DNA from: DASQDN01 sp963833675
GTDB lineage: Bacteria > Acidobacteriota > Terriglobia > Bryobacterales > Bryobacteraceae
DNA: 64,000 nt
Direction of reading: 5' to 3'
NCBI GenBank assembly: GCA_963833675.1
Contig: CAWHYW010000010.1
Coordinates: 1-64,000, forward strand
The notes beneath the pieces were generated by a model. That model was not told the origin of the DNA. It did no database searches and saw only the letters and a program-made list of their open reading frames with translations. Both the position numbers and the translations under genes were made by a program. Of this stretch, positions 8,613-18,426 are shown in pieces (the first letter of the stretch is position 1; each line of letters starts with the position of its first letter).

Positions 8613-9314
8613 ATGAGGGGGTCACCTGTGTATTGCGGTGACTGCCGGGAAATCCTTTCAGAACCTTCAATCCGAGACTTTTCGACCTGGTTCGTAACCG
8701 ACCCTCCTTACTTGGTTTCTGATTTCTGGCCGGTGGGTAGTGATTGGGGCAAAATCGAGGGCGACAGTGACCTAGAGTTGGGTTCTGCCGGTGTATCGAG
8801 GACTTTGGCGAACGCTGAAACCGGACGCTCTCTGTGCAACCTTCTACGGTTGGCCAAGCGCAGACGTTTTCTTCGATGCCTGGAACCTGAGGGGGCTTTC
8901 GCCCAGTGAGCGTACTCGTGCTCATCAAAGGGAGATGGGGCCTCGGATACTTCACGCGGGCCCAGCACGAACAAGCCTACCTACTTGCCAAGGGCAGGCC
9001 GAAAAAACCTCCAGGTGGCAATTAGCGACGTTCTTGTCTGGGATGACATTTCCCACCAAGTTCACCCAAACCAGAAACCGCTTGGGGCAATCTCACGCTT
9101 GATTTCGATCTACAGCGCCGAGAGAGCATCAATCCTCGATCCATTTTGCGGCAGCGGCACAACGCTTGTCGCTGCTCGGAACTTGGGACGACGCGCAGTG
9201 GGAATCGAAATTGAGGAACGCTATTGCGAACTCGCCGCGCGGCGCTTGTCGCAGAACGTTTTTCATTACCGGGAGGCCAGCGGTCTACCCGAACAGTTGC
9301 TACTAAGCCTATGA
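8613..9314 (+). CDS. Beta-class DNA (N4/N6) methyltransferase, frameshifted
   Basis: MRGSPVYCGDCREIL leads to the catalytic motif VTDPPYLV (motif IV). The C-terminal part has SAERASILDPFCGSGTTLVA and RAVGIEIEERYCELAARRL (motif I, S-adenosylmethionine binding). The order IV then I marks the beta class, typical of solitary or phage-type adenine/cytosine methylases. Two or more indels lie between 8760 and 9010. No restriction endonuclease is adjacent, so an orphan methylase is likely. It is the first gene inside the tRNA-flanked island. Confidence 0.7.
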
Positions 9315-9336
9315 ATCTAAGAAAGGAATTGAGACG

Positions 9337-9563
9337 ATGACCCAAGAAATCTTTCCCGAAATCCAAGCAGCTTCCGAGGCACTCAAAACCCGAATCGCGC
9401 TCACCGAACCCAAGTCACCCAGATGAAAGAATGCATCAAAGCGAAACGGGAATTACTCCGTTCTTGGCGCAAGGCCCTCGCGGCCTTCAGTCCGAAGCGG
9501 GCGGCCCCCAAGAAGCGCGTGGAGGGGTTTCAGCGGAAATCCGTCACCGCCCCATCATCCTAG
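9337..9563 (+). CDS. Small basic coiled-coil protein, one frameshift
   Basis: A good ribosome-binding site (GAAAGGAATTGA) precedes MTQEIFPEIQAASEALKTRI. One base appears missing near 9412. Restoring it joins AQVTQMKECIKAKRELLRSW and then RKALAAFSPKRAAPKKR to a stop at 9563, giving about 75 residues: a heptad-like helix followed by a Lys/Arg-rich tail. No family was recognised. It follows the methyltransferase by 22 bp and is probably cotranscribed. The basic tail suggests nucleic-acid contact, by inference only. Confidence 0.45.
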
Positions 9564-9815
9564 TATCCTTTCCCCCAGATTCGAGCCCAGCCCGCCGTCG
9601 TGTGCTGAACGAGGGGTTACATGGGAAATTACCCTTCGAACGTAAACAAAGAACTTATGCGTTCAAGGCGTTGATACAAGCCTACCCAACTCACCGATTC
9701 TTCGTAGTCCGCTTTCTGGACCGTTCTTAATGGAATAAACGGAATAATTCGATGGGCTCGAAGATGGCCTATTTAGCGGCGAGACGGCGGCGAGAGCCGG
9801 CGCGCGCTCTGGTTG
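9564..9815. other. Intergenic stretch with a possible ORF remnant
   Basis: A plus-strand frame ending at 9730 encodes a protein-like segment (RTYAFKALIQAYPTHRFFVV), but no start or domain can be assigned. The rest lies downstream of merR and shows nothing recognisable. Confidence 0.3.
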
Positions 9816-10250
9816 TTATGCTCTTCTGTTGAGCGCGATCCCGGCCGTCGAGAGAGCCTCGACAATTTGGCAATCGGCGACAACGCCTCTGCCCCGGCAG
9901 GACGTACTGAGTCGTTGTAGTTCGAAGAAGAGCCGCTGAAGATCAGCGAGCTTTTCCGCTACAGCCTTGCGATGCTCAGTCGCTATCCGTTTGACCTCAG
10001 CGCAGGGCGTCATCTTGTCCGATGATAGCCTGAGCAAATCACGAACCTGATCCAATGTGAACCCGAGATCGCGACAGCGCCGAATGAACCGAAGCCGCTG
10101 GCGGGCGACATGTCCGTACATGCGATAGTTCCCGTTCGTGCGAGCAGCCACCGGCATCAGCCCGATACGCTCGTAGTACCGAATCGTCACGACTTTGACG
10201 CCGGATTCACGCGCCAGATCACCAATCCCGAACAATGCTTCTTCGGTCAT
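9816..10250 (-). CDS. MerR-family heavy-metal-responsive regulator (PbrR/CadR-like)
   Basis: This is an intact 144-residue MerR protein: the winged HTH (FGIGDLARESGVKVVTIRYYERIGL), a long dimer helix and a C-terminal metal loop. Cysteines at 83, 118 and 127 have the 35- and 9-residue spacing of the metal ligands of MerR and PbrR. It is transcribed away from the TonB receptor. The intergenic operator resembles Pb/Cd-type sites more than mer sites, and no mer genes follow, so lead, cadmium or zinc is the likelier inducer. The start at 10250 is chosen because the HTH begins there. The protein would bend and untwist the overlong spacer of the divergent promoter when metal is bound. Confidence 0.85.
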   Translation of the reverse strand: MTEEALFGIGDLARESGVKVVTIRYYERIGLMPVAARTNGNYRMYGHVARQRLRFIRRCRDLGFTLDQVRDLLRLSSDKMTPCAEVKRIATEHRKAVAEKLADLQRLFFELQRLSTSCRGRGVVADCQIVEALSTAGIALNRRA

Positions 10251-10252
10251 GC

Positions 10253-10283
10253 TTGACTCTATAGTCACTATAGCCCGTAGCCT
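10253..10283 (+). promoter_or_regulatory. MerR-type promoter/operator for the TonB receptor and CDF genes
   Basis: A consensus -35 (TTGACT, 10253-10258) is followed by a 7-bp perfect dyad, CTATAGT-C-ACTATAG (10259-10273), and a weak -10 (TAGCCT, 10278-10283). The spacer is 19 bp, the overlong spacing MerR activators correct. The dyad closely resembles published PbrR/CadR operators. Transcription would run rightward into 10301; merR would be read leftward from the overlapping region. Confidence 0.75.
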
Positions 10284-10300
10284 GGAGGCAGAGAAATTGA

Positions 10301-12454
10301 ATGGCCTCCGGCATAAGCATGCGTGTTTGGGGAATCCTTCTGGCCATCGCGGGTATCGCGGTCGCACAGGACCAACCCGCCACAGTTCGCATCGAAAGAA
10401 CCAGCGCATCCACCGCTGTTGCTGACGCAGCAGTGACGGTCAACGAGCGCGCGCTACGGACAGATAGCTCGGGACTCGCGCTCACGAACGTGCCCTTCGG
10501 TGAGTGGCGTATTACCGTGACGAAGGACGGCTACTTTCCGGCAACGGCGTCGCTCTCGGTTGACACAGCACGAGAATACGTCGTGCGCGTCGAACTCGAA
10601 CCACAAGAAACCGTCAAGAAAGAGATTAGGGCATCCGTCACATGCACAGATGCCCGAATCCAGGACTCCCCGCTCCACGTAGAGGTAATCCAGCGCGAGG
10701 AGATCGAGGAGGAGATCATGATGAAGCCGGCGACATGGTCATGCTCCTCAACGAAATGGGGGCATGCGCGTCCAGACCACCTCCCCATCGCTTGGTGCGG
10801 CGAGCGTGCGCGTTCAAGGAATGCTAGGCCGCTACACCAGTTTCCTCTCAGACGGACTACCTCTATTCGGACAGCAAGGAGCCGGCCTTGGCCTCCTTCA
10901 AATTCCGCCGATTGACCTCGAATGAGTAGAAGTCATCAAAGGAAACGCATCAGCGCTGTATGGAAGCTCCGCGATGGCCGGCGTCGTGGACTTGATTTCT
11001 CGCCAACCGACAGTGTGAGCCAATTCAACGATTCTCTTCAATGTCTCAACACTCGGCGCAACCGATGGCTCAGCCTTTCTCGCAGCACCACTCTCCTCAA
11101 CCTGGAGCGCGTCCCTGCTCGCAAGCGGGAATGGGCAACAGCGTCGCGACGTTGATGGTGACGGGTGGGCATACCTTGCCGGATACGCACGAGGAGTGGT
11201 CCGGCCCCGATTCTATTGGGATGACAAGAACGGCCACACCGCGTTGCTAACTACCGGCGTCACTTACGAGGACCGAACGGGAGGAACAATGGAGGGCGCG
11301 GTCCTCCCTGCAAACCGGCCAACCCTACACGGAGGCCTTGAATAGAAGACGCTACGATGTCGGCGGGAATATCCAATGGCTCCTCAAGAACAGCCTCGTT
11401 CTAAGCGCACGATTTTCGCACTCGGAGCAGCAACATCAGCACACCTTCGGCGAAATCATCGAGCACGACCGCCATGAGCTGTCATTCGGGGAACTCGCCA
11501 TCCGGGAAGCTCGGGACGCAACACTTGGGTTGCTGGAATTGCGGCACAACGGGACGCATACCGGCCTCACGACGTGCCCCAATTCGCATACACCTATGTC
11601 GTGCCGGGGATCTTTATCCAGGATGACCTGACCGTCAAGCCGTGGCTGAGCGTATCTGCGAGCGCCCGTGCGGATCTTCACAATCAATACGGATCGTTCC
11701 TCAGCCCCCGAATCTCGGCACTCATCCGGCACGGCGGCTGGACAAGCCGATGGTCCGTTGGAAAAGGGTTCTTCGCACCCACGCCCCTTACCGAAGAGAC
11801 CGAAGCGGCCGGCCTGACCAGACTTACTGTGCCAAAACCACTCGTCGCAGAGCGGGGACGTAGCGCTAGTGTTGACCTGACAAGGAGTGTCGGGCCGCTC
11901 TCCGTTACCGCGACAATCTTCGCGGCAAATATCGATCACCCGATATGTCGACCGGAGTGACACATACAGCATCGTCAACCTCGTCGCCCCCCGAAAGAAC
12001 CGTGGCACCGAGCTACTCGCCACGTGGCGCAAATCCCCGTTCGAGAATGCTTTCTTTACAGCTACGTCCGCACGAGCGAACTGGATCTCCTCACCGGCCT
12101 ACGTGCAGATGTTCCACTCACCCCCCGACACAACCTCGGCTTCGTCGGCACATGGGAGAAGGAGGGCAAAGCGCGTCTCGGAATTGAGAGCTACTACACC
12201 GGGGAGCAACGGCTCAGAAAATAATCCCTACCGTGTACTTCTACCCCTATCTGATCTTAGGTGCCATGGCTGAACGCACCATCAGCAAACACGTGAAGCT
12301 CTTTATCAACCTCGAAAACCTTTCAAACATCCGCCAGACACGATGGGACTCCATTTTGCTCCCCACACGAAATGTCGATGGACGATGGACTGTCGACGCG
12401 TGGGCACCTCTCGAAGGACGTGTCATAAACGGAGGCGCACGATTCAGTTTCTAG
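10301..12454 (+). pseudogene. TonB-dependent outer-membrane receptor, multiply frameshifted
   Basis: The protein has a signal peptide (MRVWGILLAIAGIAVAQ), a carboxypeptidase-regulatory-like beta domain (ALRTDSSGLALTNVPFGEWR, TVTKDGYFPATAS), then a plug rebuilt across frames: SPLHVEVIQREEIEEE, DMVMLLNEMGG, SVRVQGMLGRYTSFLSDGLP, VIKGNASALYGSSAMAGVVD. The barrel ends with NLENLSNIRQTRWDSILLP and a terminal aromatic (GGARFSF) as required for outer-membrane assembly. The length of about 715 residues fits a BtuB/CirA-type receptor. At least six indels break it. It sits under a MerR-type metal promoter and 12 bp before a cation exporter, which suggests metal or metal-chelate traffic. ATG 10319 is an alternative start. 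Confidence 0.72.
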
Positions 12455-12466
12455 GAGGAGTCGCAC

Positions 12467-13093
12467 ATGTCAGTTGGCTGCGATGATTGCTCCCCCGGAG
12501 ATCTGACCCACGCAGCGCCCGCGTACCGCCGGGTGTTTTGGTTGGTGGTTATTCTAAATTTGGGCATGGGTGTCGCCGAGATCGTCGGAGGATTTCTCTC
12601 ACGGTCTCAGGCACTCAAAGCTGACGCGCTCGATTTCATCGGCGATGGAGCGATCACACTCCTCGGCGTGATGGCCCTTCGCTGGAGTCTGCAGTGGCGT
12701 GCACGTAGCGCCGCCGTTCAGGGAGCATTTCTTGCCGTGCTTGGCATTGGTGTCCTTGGAGGGACAGGATACAGAATGCTCGTCCAGCAAGTGCCAGAAC
12801 CAGAAACAATGGGTTGGTTTGGCACCATCGCCCTCGTTGTGAATGTCGCCTGCGCGCTTATGCTCGTCCCCCATCGGACGGGAGACGCCAATGTCCGGGC
12901 CGTATGGCTGTTCAGCCGCAATGATGCACTCGGGAACATCGCTGTACTTGTCGCAGCCGGGCTCGTAGCCTGGACAAAGACCGCTTGGCCGGACCTCGCC
13001 GTAGCCATCATAATGTCCGGCCTCTTCCTTCACTCGGCTTGGGCGATTCTTAAGCACGCTCGCACGGACCTGCTTCGCCTAACTACAAAATAG
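12467..13093 (+). CDS. Cation diffusion facilitator-like transporter
   Basis: An intact 208-residue membrane protein, about six transmembrane helices. The metal site of the CDF fold is visible as SQALKADALDFIGDGAI (D-x3-D in helix 2) and SRNDALGNIAVLVAAG in the matching later helix. The final segment TAWPDLAVAIIMSGLFLHSA is typical of the compact CDF-type cation transporter clade without a large cytoplasmic domain. The N-terminal CDDC may bind metal. A GGAGG site lies 10 bp upstream. With merR and the TonB receptor it makes a metal-induced efflux unit: antiport of Zn, Cd, Pb or Co from the cytoplasm. Confidence 0.82.
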   Translation: MSVGCDDCSPGDLTHAAPAYRRVFWLVVILNLGMGVAEIVGGFLSRSQALKADALDFIGDGAITLLGVMALRWSLQWRARSAAVQGAFLAVLGIGVLGGTGYRMLVQQVPEPETMGWFGTIALVVNVACALMLVPHRTGDANVRAVWLFSRNDALGNIAVLVAAGLVAWTKTAWPDLAVAIIMSGLFLHSAWAILKHARTDLLRLTTK

Positions 13094-13098
13094 GGTCC

Positions 13099-14757
13099 CT
13101 ACAGGCCGTGCGGATACCATGCGCGAAAAGTCTGGTATCCGCCGGGCAGGTTTCGCACCTTGAATCCATGCTGCCTGAGAAGTCGGAGCGCATAGTAGGA
13201 TCGCTGTCCCACGCCACAGTGAACCCATATCTCGCGCTCGCGCGGGAGTTCTCCCAATCGATCCCGTAGTTGGTTCAGCGGCAGGTTCACCGCTCCTTTG
13301 ATGCAACCGCTTTGATGCTCTGCAGGCTCACGGACATCAACAATCAAGGCATCTGTTGAAGGCAGCTCTGCCCAAGAGGCCAGCGAAGCATCGCCATGCA
13401 TCACGTTACTTGCGATCATGCCCGCGATATTGACCGGATCTTTGGCGGAGCCGTATTGCGGGGCGTAGCAGAGCTCGCACTCTTCGAGATCGAACACAGT
13501 GCCCTGCTTCTGAATCGCCATCGAAATCACATCGATGCGCCGCTCGACGCCTTCCTCTCCCACTCCTTGCGCCCCCAGGACCCTCCCGTCTGAGTTTCGA
13601 TACACGACCTTCAAGTGAATCGGCTTGGCTCCCGGATAGTATCCGGCATGATGTCCAGGGTGCAGATAGATCGCCGAAAAATCCGTAATCCCGGCGCGGC
13701 GCAGGCTCTTTTCGGTTGCCCCCGTGATCGCGATAGTCAGTCCAAAACAGTCGCAGACCGCGGTTGCTTGGGTTCCCCGGAACTTCGATTCACGTCCGCA
13801 AATCGTATCCGCTGCAATTCGTCCTTGGCGGCTCGCCGGTCCAGCCAACGGTAGGAAAGACCATTCGCCCGTCACGAAGTCGCGCACTTCGACAGCGTCG
13901 CCGACCGCCCAGATATGAGGGTCTGAGGTGCGCATGGATTCGTCCACGCGGATGCCGCCCTTTGAGCCCATTTCGAGTCCCGCGGATTTTGCAAGATCGG
14001 TCTCCGGCTTCACGCCGATGGCGAGGATTACAAAATCGGCAGAAAACTCCATGCCGGATTTGGTGGTGACCTTAAGCCCCTCTGCCGTTTCTTCGAACCC
14101 TGCTACCGGATCACCAAGCTGCAGTCGCACTTTGTGAGTGACAAGACGCTGGCGAACAAACTCCGCCATCTCGGGATCAAGCGGTGGCATCAACTGATCC
14201 GCCGCCTCGATGATCGTGATCTCCAGCCCCCGATGCGCCAGATTCTCGGCCATCTCCAGCCCGATAAAACCACCGCCGACCACAACCGCACGCTTGGCTT
14301 GTTTGGTATCGATCCACTCCCGGATTCGGCGGCTGTCCGGTATGGTTCGCAGCACAAAAACTCCCGGCAAATCGATTCCCGGAAGCGGGGGCCGAATCGG
14401 CGCGGCGCCGGGCGACAACAGAAGAGCGTCGTAGGACTTTCTCTCCAAAAGACCGGACTTCAGGTCGCGGACCTCAATCTCCTGAGATTGACGGTTGATC
14501 GACACCACCTCGTGATGCGTCTGAACATCGATATTGAATCGGTTGCGGAACAATTCCGGTGAAGCGACCAGTAACTTCTCCTCGTCGTGGATTACATCTC
14601 CGACGAAATACGGCAGCCCGCAATTGGCGAACGATACGAACGGACCGCGATCGAAGATGGTGACTTCGGCGGATTCATCCAATCGCCGCACTCTGGCTGC
14701 GCAGGACGCACCACCCGCAACGCCGCCGACAATTACTACTCTCTTTCGCGTTTCCAT
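13099..14757 (-). CDS. CoA-disulfide reductase/NADH oxidase-type flavoprotein with rhodanese domain
   Basis: About 552 intact residues. The N-terminal FAD site is VVIVGGVAGGASCAARVRR. The redox cysteine is in SFANCGLPYFVGD, the single-Cys arrangement of CoA-disulfide reductases. The NAD(H) site is VVVGGGFIGLEMAENL and the second FAD motif is IWAVGDAVEV. A C-terminal rhodanese domain carries the active loop WVHCGVGQRSYY. Such fusions reduce CoA or persulfide disulfides with NAD(P)H. It is the last gene of the ars operon, where related flavoproteins are common and may keep thiols reduced for arsenate reduction. The start is set at METRKR (14757). Confidence 0.85.
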   Translation of the reverse strand: METRKRVVIVGGVAGGASCAARVRRLDESAEVTIFDRGPFVSFANCGLPYFVGDVIHDEEKLLVASPELFRNRFNIDVQTHHEVVSINRQSQEIEVRDLKSGLLERKSYDALLLSPGAAPIRPPLPGIDLPGVFVLRTIPDSRRIREWIDTKQAKRAVVVGGGFIGLEMAENLAHRGLEITIIEAADQLMPPLDPEMAEFVRQRLVTHKVRLQLGDPVAGFEETAEGLKVTTKSGMEFSADFVILAIGVKPETDLAKSAGLEMGSKGGIRVDESMRTSDPHIWAVGDAVEVRDFVTGEWSFLPLAGPASRQGRIAADTICGRESKFRGTQATAVCDCFGLTIAITGATEKSLRRAGITDFSAIYLHPGHHAGYYPGAKPIHLKVVYRNSDGRVLGAQGVGEEGVERRIDVISMAIQKQGTVFDLEECELCYAPQYGSAKDPVNIAGMIASNVMHGDASLASWAELPSTDALIVDVREPAEHQSGCIKGAVNLPLNQLRDRLGELPREREIWVHCGVGQRSYYALRLLRQHGFKVRNLPGGYQTFRAWYPHGL

Positions 14758-14893
14758 TGATCCCCATTCATACCATGACCCGGCCAAAACCAGACGCCTC
14801 CGGCGCCGTCTGACTCCGGGCCGAGTTGGCGGTCCAAATGATCAGTACCCGCTTCTTGTTCACGGCAGACTCACCATGAGCGAATTTCCGCCT

Positions 14894-15116
14894 TTACGAT
14901 GCAACTCTTTCCTGTTGCAGTGCGCTCAAGCAGATACTGCACAGGAGCAGCCTCGCCTTCTTTGGGAGAACAATGGTCCTATTGATGAGAGCGGTCATGG
15001 TCACTGGATCAGTAATCATCGACGGCGTGCTCTTGACAGAGCCCGACCGAACAGTGATGGCAAAGACCGATCGCTTCCTGGCGGGTGCCAGTCTGAGAAC
15101 ATTCATAGCAGAGCAT
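14894..15116 (-). CDS. DUF2180-like Cys-rich small protein, one frameshift
   Basis: Starting at 15116, MLCYECSQTGTRQEAIGLCHHC then CQEHAV gives two paired-cysteine zinc-knuckle motifs. After a break near 15015 the text continues TALINRTIVLPKKARLLLC to a stop at 14894. This is the layout of DUF2180 proteins (about 70-75 residues), which recur in arsenic-resistance operons. It lies between acr3 and the flavoprotein gene, same strand. Function is unknown; metal or metalloid binding is inferred from the cysteines. Confidence 0.65.
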
Positions 15117-15138
15117 AGTTGACCTTCTTTCATCCGCG

Positions 15139-16240
15139 TTACAGCGACGGCGCGGTGTCAGCTTCAGGGAACCAGTGCTGCGTCCGGTTGCACACCGCAC
15201 AGACCGAGAGCATCACCGGCACTTCCACCAGGACGCCCACGACCGTGGCGAGGGCCGCGCCCGACTCGGGGCCGAAGAGGGCGATCGCGGTCGCCACCGC
15301 CAGCTCGAAGAAGTTGCTCGCGCCGATGAGCGCCCCCGGTGCGGCGACGGCGTAGGGCACGTCGAAAGCCGCATCAGGCCGTAGGTCAGCGAGGAGTTGA
15401 AATAGACCTGGATGAGGATCGGGATCGCGATCAGCGCGATGTGGAGCGGCCGGTTGAGCAGGTTGTCCGCCTGGAAGGCGAAGATGAGCACCAGCGTCAC
15501 GAGCAGCGCCGTGATGGCGACCGGCTGGAACCGGGGGAGGAATTGCCTGCTCGAACCAGTCGAGGCCGCGGTGCGGACGAACCACTGACGGAGCAGGACG
15601 CCGATCGCGAGCGGGATGACGATGAAGACGAGCACCGACATCAGGAGCACCTGGAACGGCACTTCAAGGTTCGACGCGCCGCTGACGAGGAAGCGAACGA
15701 TCGGGGCGAAGAGGACGAGCATGATGAGATCGTTCACCGAGACCTGCACCAGCGTATAGGCGGGGTCGCCGTCGGAGAGGTAGCTCCAGACGAACACCAT
15801 CGCCGTGCAGGGGGCCGCGGCCAGGATGATGCACGCCTGCCGTGTACTGGTCGGCGTCAGCTCGGCTGATGAACGGCAGGAACACGTGCTTGAAGAAGAG
15901 CCACCCGAGGAAGGCCATCTAAAAGGGCTTGACCAGCCAGTTGACGAACAGGGTGACGAGAGAGCCCTTGGGACGTCTGCCGACGTTGCGAATCGAGGCG
16001 AAATCGATCTTGATCATCATCGGCACGATCATGAGCCAGATGAGCACCGCGATCGGGGCGTTGATCTGGCTGCCTTCTGCCGAATTCGAGGCGTCGCAGA
16101 CCGTCGACGGCACCGGGTAACAATTTGCCGAAAGCAATTCCGGCGATCATGCAGAGCCCAACGCATACCGAGAGATAACGCTCGAACGTGCCGAGTCCGC
16201 CGGCTGACTGCGCGGGCCTCAATGCTATTACTTCAGCCAT
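15139..16240 (-). pseudogene. acr3: ACR3-family arsenite efflux permease, frameshifted
   Basis: Rebuilt across frames it reads FERYLSVCVGLCMIAGIAFG, then INAPIAVLIWLMIVPMMIKI, AAPCTAMVFVWSYLSDGDP, VFIVIPLAIGVLLRQWF, IPILIQVYFNSSLTYG and GALIGASNFFELAVATAIA. These are the hydrophobic segments and conserved Cys region of ACR3 (BART superfamily, ten helices, about 360 residues). It exports As(III), powered by the proton motive force and, with ArsA, by ATP. Four or more indels break it. Its GC looks higher than that of its neighbours. Confidence 0.75.
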
Positions 16241-16268
16241 CGCTTTTCACTTTCCCCGGCAAAAGCGC

Positions 16269-18044
16269 TTAGCGCGCTGTCTCTACAACGTCGCCCGACA
16301 GTTCCATCAGGTGAGCGATGCCGATCGGCTCTTCTCTCAGCAGCGGAACGACCGCGTAGCGGTGAGCATGGTGTTTGGCCACAGCCTCGATCTCTCTCAG
16401 TTCGTTATGCGCCCGCTGGCGCATCAAGGGCGAGAGCGGATGGGCAGCTGCAACGCTGTTATTGATAATCCATGCCCACGGCTCGATGCCTGCCCGCCGC
16501 AAGTCTGCTTGGAGCCCGGCAGCCTCCAGCACAGGCGTGGTTTCTGCCAACGTCACCAACAATATCTTGGTCTGCTTCTCGTCCTGAAGCCGCATCATCG
16601 GTGTGGTGACGTGCATCTTCTTGTCGGCTAACTGCCGCGTAATTTCACGGTGATAAGCGCCTGTCGCATCGAGTAGCAACAGGCTGTGGCCAGTGGGCGC
16701 GGTATCCATCACGACAAACTTCTTGCCGGACTCGCGGATAATCCGGGAAAACGCCTGAAACACGGCGATTTCCTCCGTGCAGGGAGAACGGAGGTCTTCT
16801 TCCAAGAGCGCCCGGCCTTGGGCGTCAAGCGTTGCGCCCTTCGTATCCAGAACATGCTGCTTGTAGATCTCTATTTCCGCATGCGGATCGATTCGGCTGA
16901 CGGTGAGATTGTCCAGAGAGCCATTCAGCGTTTCGGAGAGATGCGCGGCGGGATCTGTAGTCGTCAGATGCACCGGCAGACCACGATGGGCCAGTTCCAC
17001 GGCGACCGCTGCGGCTAAGGTTGTTTTCCCGACGCCGCCTTTGCCCATCAACATCACCAGGCCGTGCTTATCGGCAGCAATGATATCGACCAGTGCCGAG
17101 AGACTTGGTGTATCAAAGGCGACCTGCTGATGTTCGCTAATGCCTTCCCCTGAAACGTTATCAGTGAGCAACAGCCGCAGGGCATCCAGACCCACTAGAT
17201 TGAAAGGCTTGAGGGCTACTTGATCTAAGGGCAGACACTTTGAGCACGTCGGGAAGATCAGACAAAACAGCTTGTTCGCGATCACAGATCGCCGCCGCCA
17301 GTGGATCAATCGCCGCTTCGACTGCGAGGCAGCACGCCATTGATGACCAAGTACTGCTGCGACAAACCGATTTTCGCGAGCTCTTCATGCGTGCGAGCAA
17401 CTTCGCGCAGCGTCGAATCCTGGGCACGAGCAACCAGAATCAAGCGCGTGCGCTGAGGGTCTGCCAAAGAATCGACGGCTTCTTTGTATCGGGCACGCTG
17501 TTTTTCAAGTCCAGCCAAGGGACCGAGACACGAAGCGTCTCCTTTGCCTTCCTCCAAAAAGCCGCTCCACGCTCCCGGCAGCTGCAGCAGCCGGATGGTA
17601 TGTCCAGTGGGAGCGGTGTCGAAAATGATGTGGTCGTACTCGGTCGTCAATGCCGTGTCGGTCAGCAGCGCTGTGAACTCGTCGAAGGCCGCAATTTCAG
17701 TCGTACAAGCGCCGGAAAGTTGCTCTTCGATGCCCTTGACCACGGTATCCGGCAGAACCCCACGCACCGGGCCGACAATGCGATCACGGTATGCTTGCGC
17801 CGCAGCCTGCGGGTCGATCTCCAGTGCAGACAGACGGTCAACGCCCGGAATGGCAGTGATGTTATTGCCAATGCCGACACCAAATACCTGGCCCGACGTT
17901 GGACGCTGGATCAGTGCTGACCAGCAGCACGCGCCTTCCGGCCTCGGCAAGTTGAATGGCCGTTGCGCAGGCAATCGAAGTCTTGCCCACGCCGCCTTTG
18001 CCGGTGAAGAAGAGGAAGCGCGGCGGCTGATCGAGAAAGTTCAT
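16269..18044 (-). CDS. arsA: ArsA arsenite-translocating ATPase, frameshifted
   Basis: Two homologous ATPase halves are present, as in classical ArsA. The first has FLFFTGKGGVGKTSIACA, VSTDPASNVG and FDTAPTGHTIRLL; the second has LVMLMGKGGVGKTTLAAA, TTTDPAAHL and MDTAPTGHSLLLLD. Metalloid-binding cysteines fall in GACTTEIAAFDEF and SPCTEEIAVFQAF. Total length is 592 codons, the family norm. Indels lie near 17890 and 17310 and cancel in length. ArsA couples ATP hydrolysis to arsenite export with the membrane partner. Its gene follows arsD and precedes acr3, the usual order. Confidence 0.82.
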
Positions 18045-18061
18045 GATTTGTATTCCATCGT

Positions 18062-18426
18062 TCAGCAGCATTTGCTGCCAGAGCAGCAGCTACCGGCCGA
18101 CTTTGTTTCGGTGGCAATCGGCGATATGCCTGCCCAACGCGCCAGCTCGGCGCGGTTCGGGATAACGGCCCGCCAACGCGACTTCGCCATTGACGAGTAC
18201 CAGCGGCAACGCTTCCTCGCCTGAGCGTTCCAGAAATCCTTTCACCGTGCGTATTTTCAGCAAACGCCATCGGTTGTTGAGCCAGATTGAAACGCTCGAT
18301 CTGTGCCCCGTTCAGTTTCGCCCAGGCTGCGTCAGCCGAGAAGCTGACCAAAGCTTGATCGACATCGACACCACAAACGCCCGTGCTGCAACAGAGCGCC
18401 GGGTCAAATACCTGAATAGTCGGGCG
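18062..18426 (-). CDS. arsD: ArsD arsenic metallochaperone, frameshifted, start unclear
   Basis: TIQVFDPALCCSTGVCGVDV contains the conserved Cys12-Cys13-Cys18 set of ArsD. QALVSFSADAAWAKLNGAQI and ERFNLAQQPMAFAEN follow, then in another frame LARWA and a C-terminal Cys cluster (SCCSGSKCC) before the stop at 18062. ArsD carries As(III) to ArsA. No ATG is visible where the protein should begin (a CGC-CCG-ACT stretch near 18421), and the upstream frame is open from arsM, so either the start codon is damaged or the two are joined. Confidence 0.7.
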
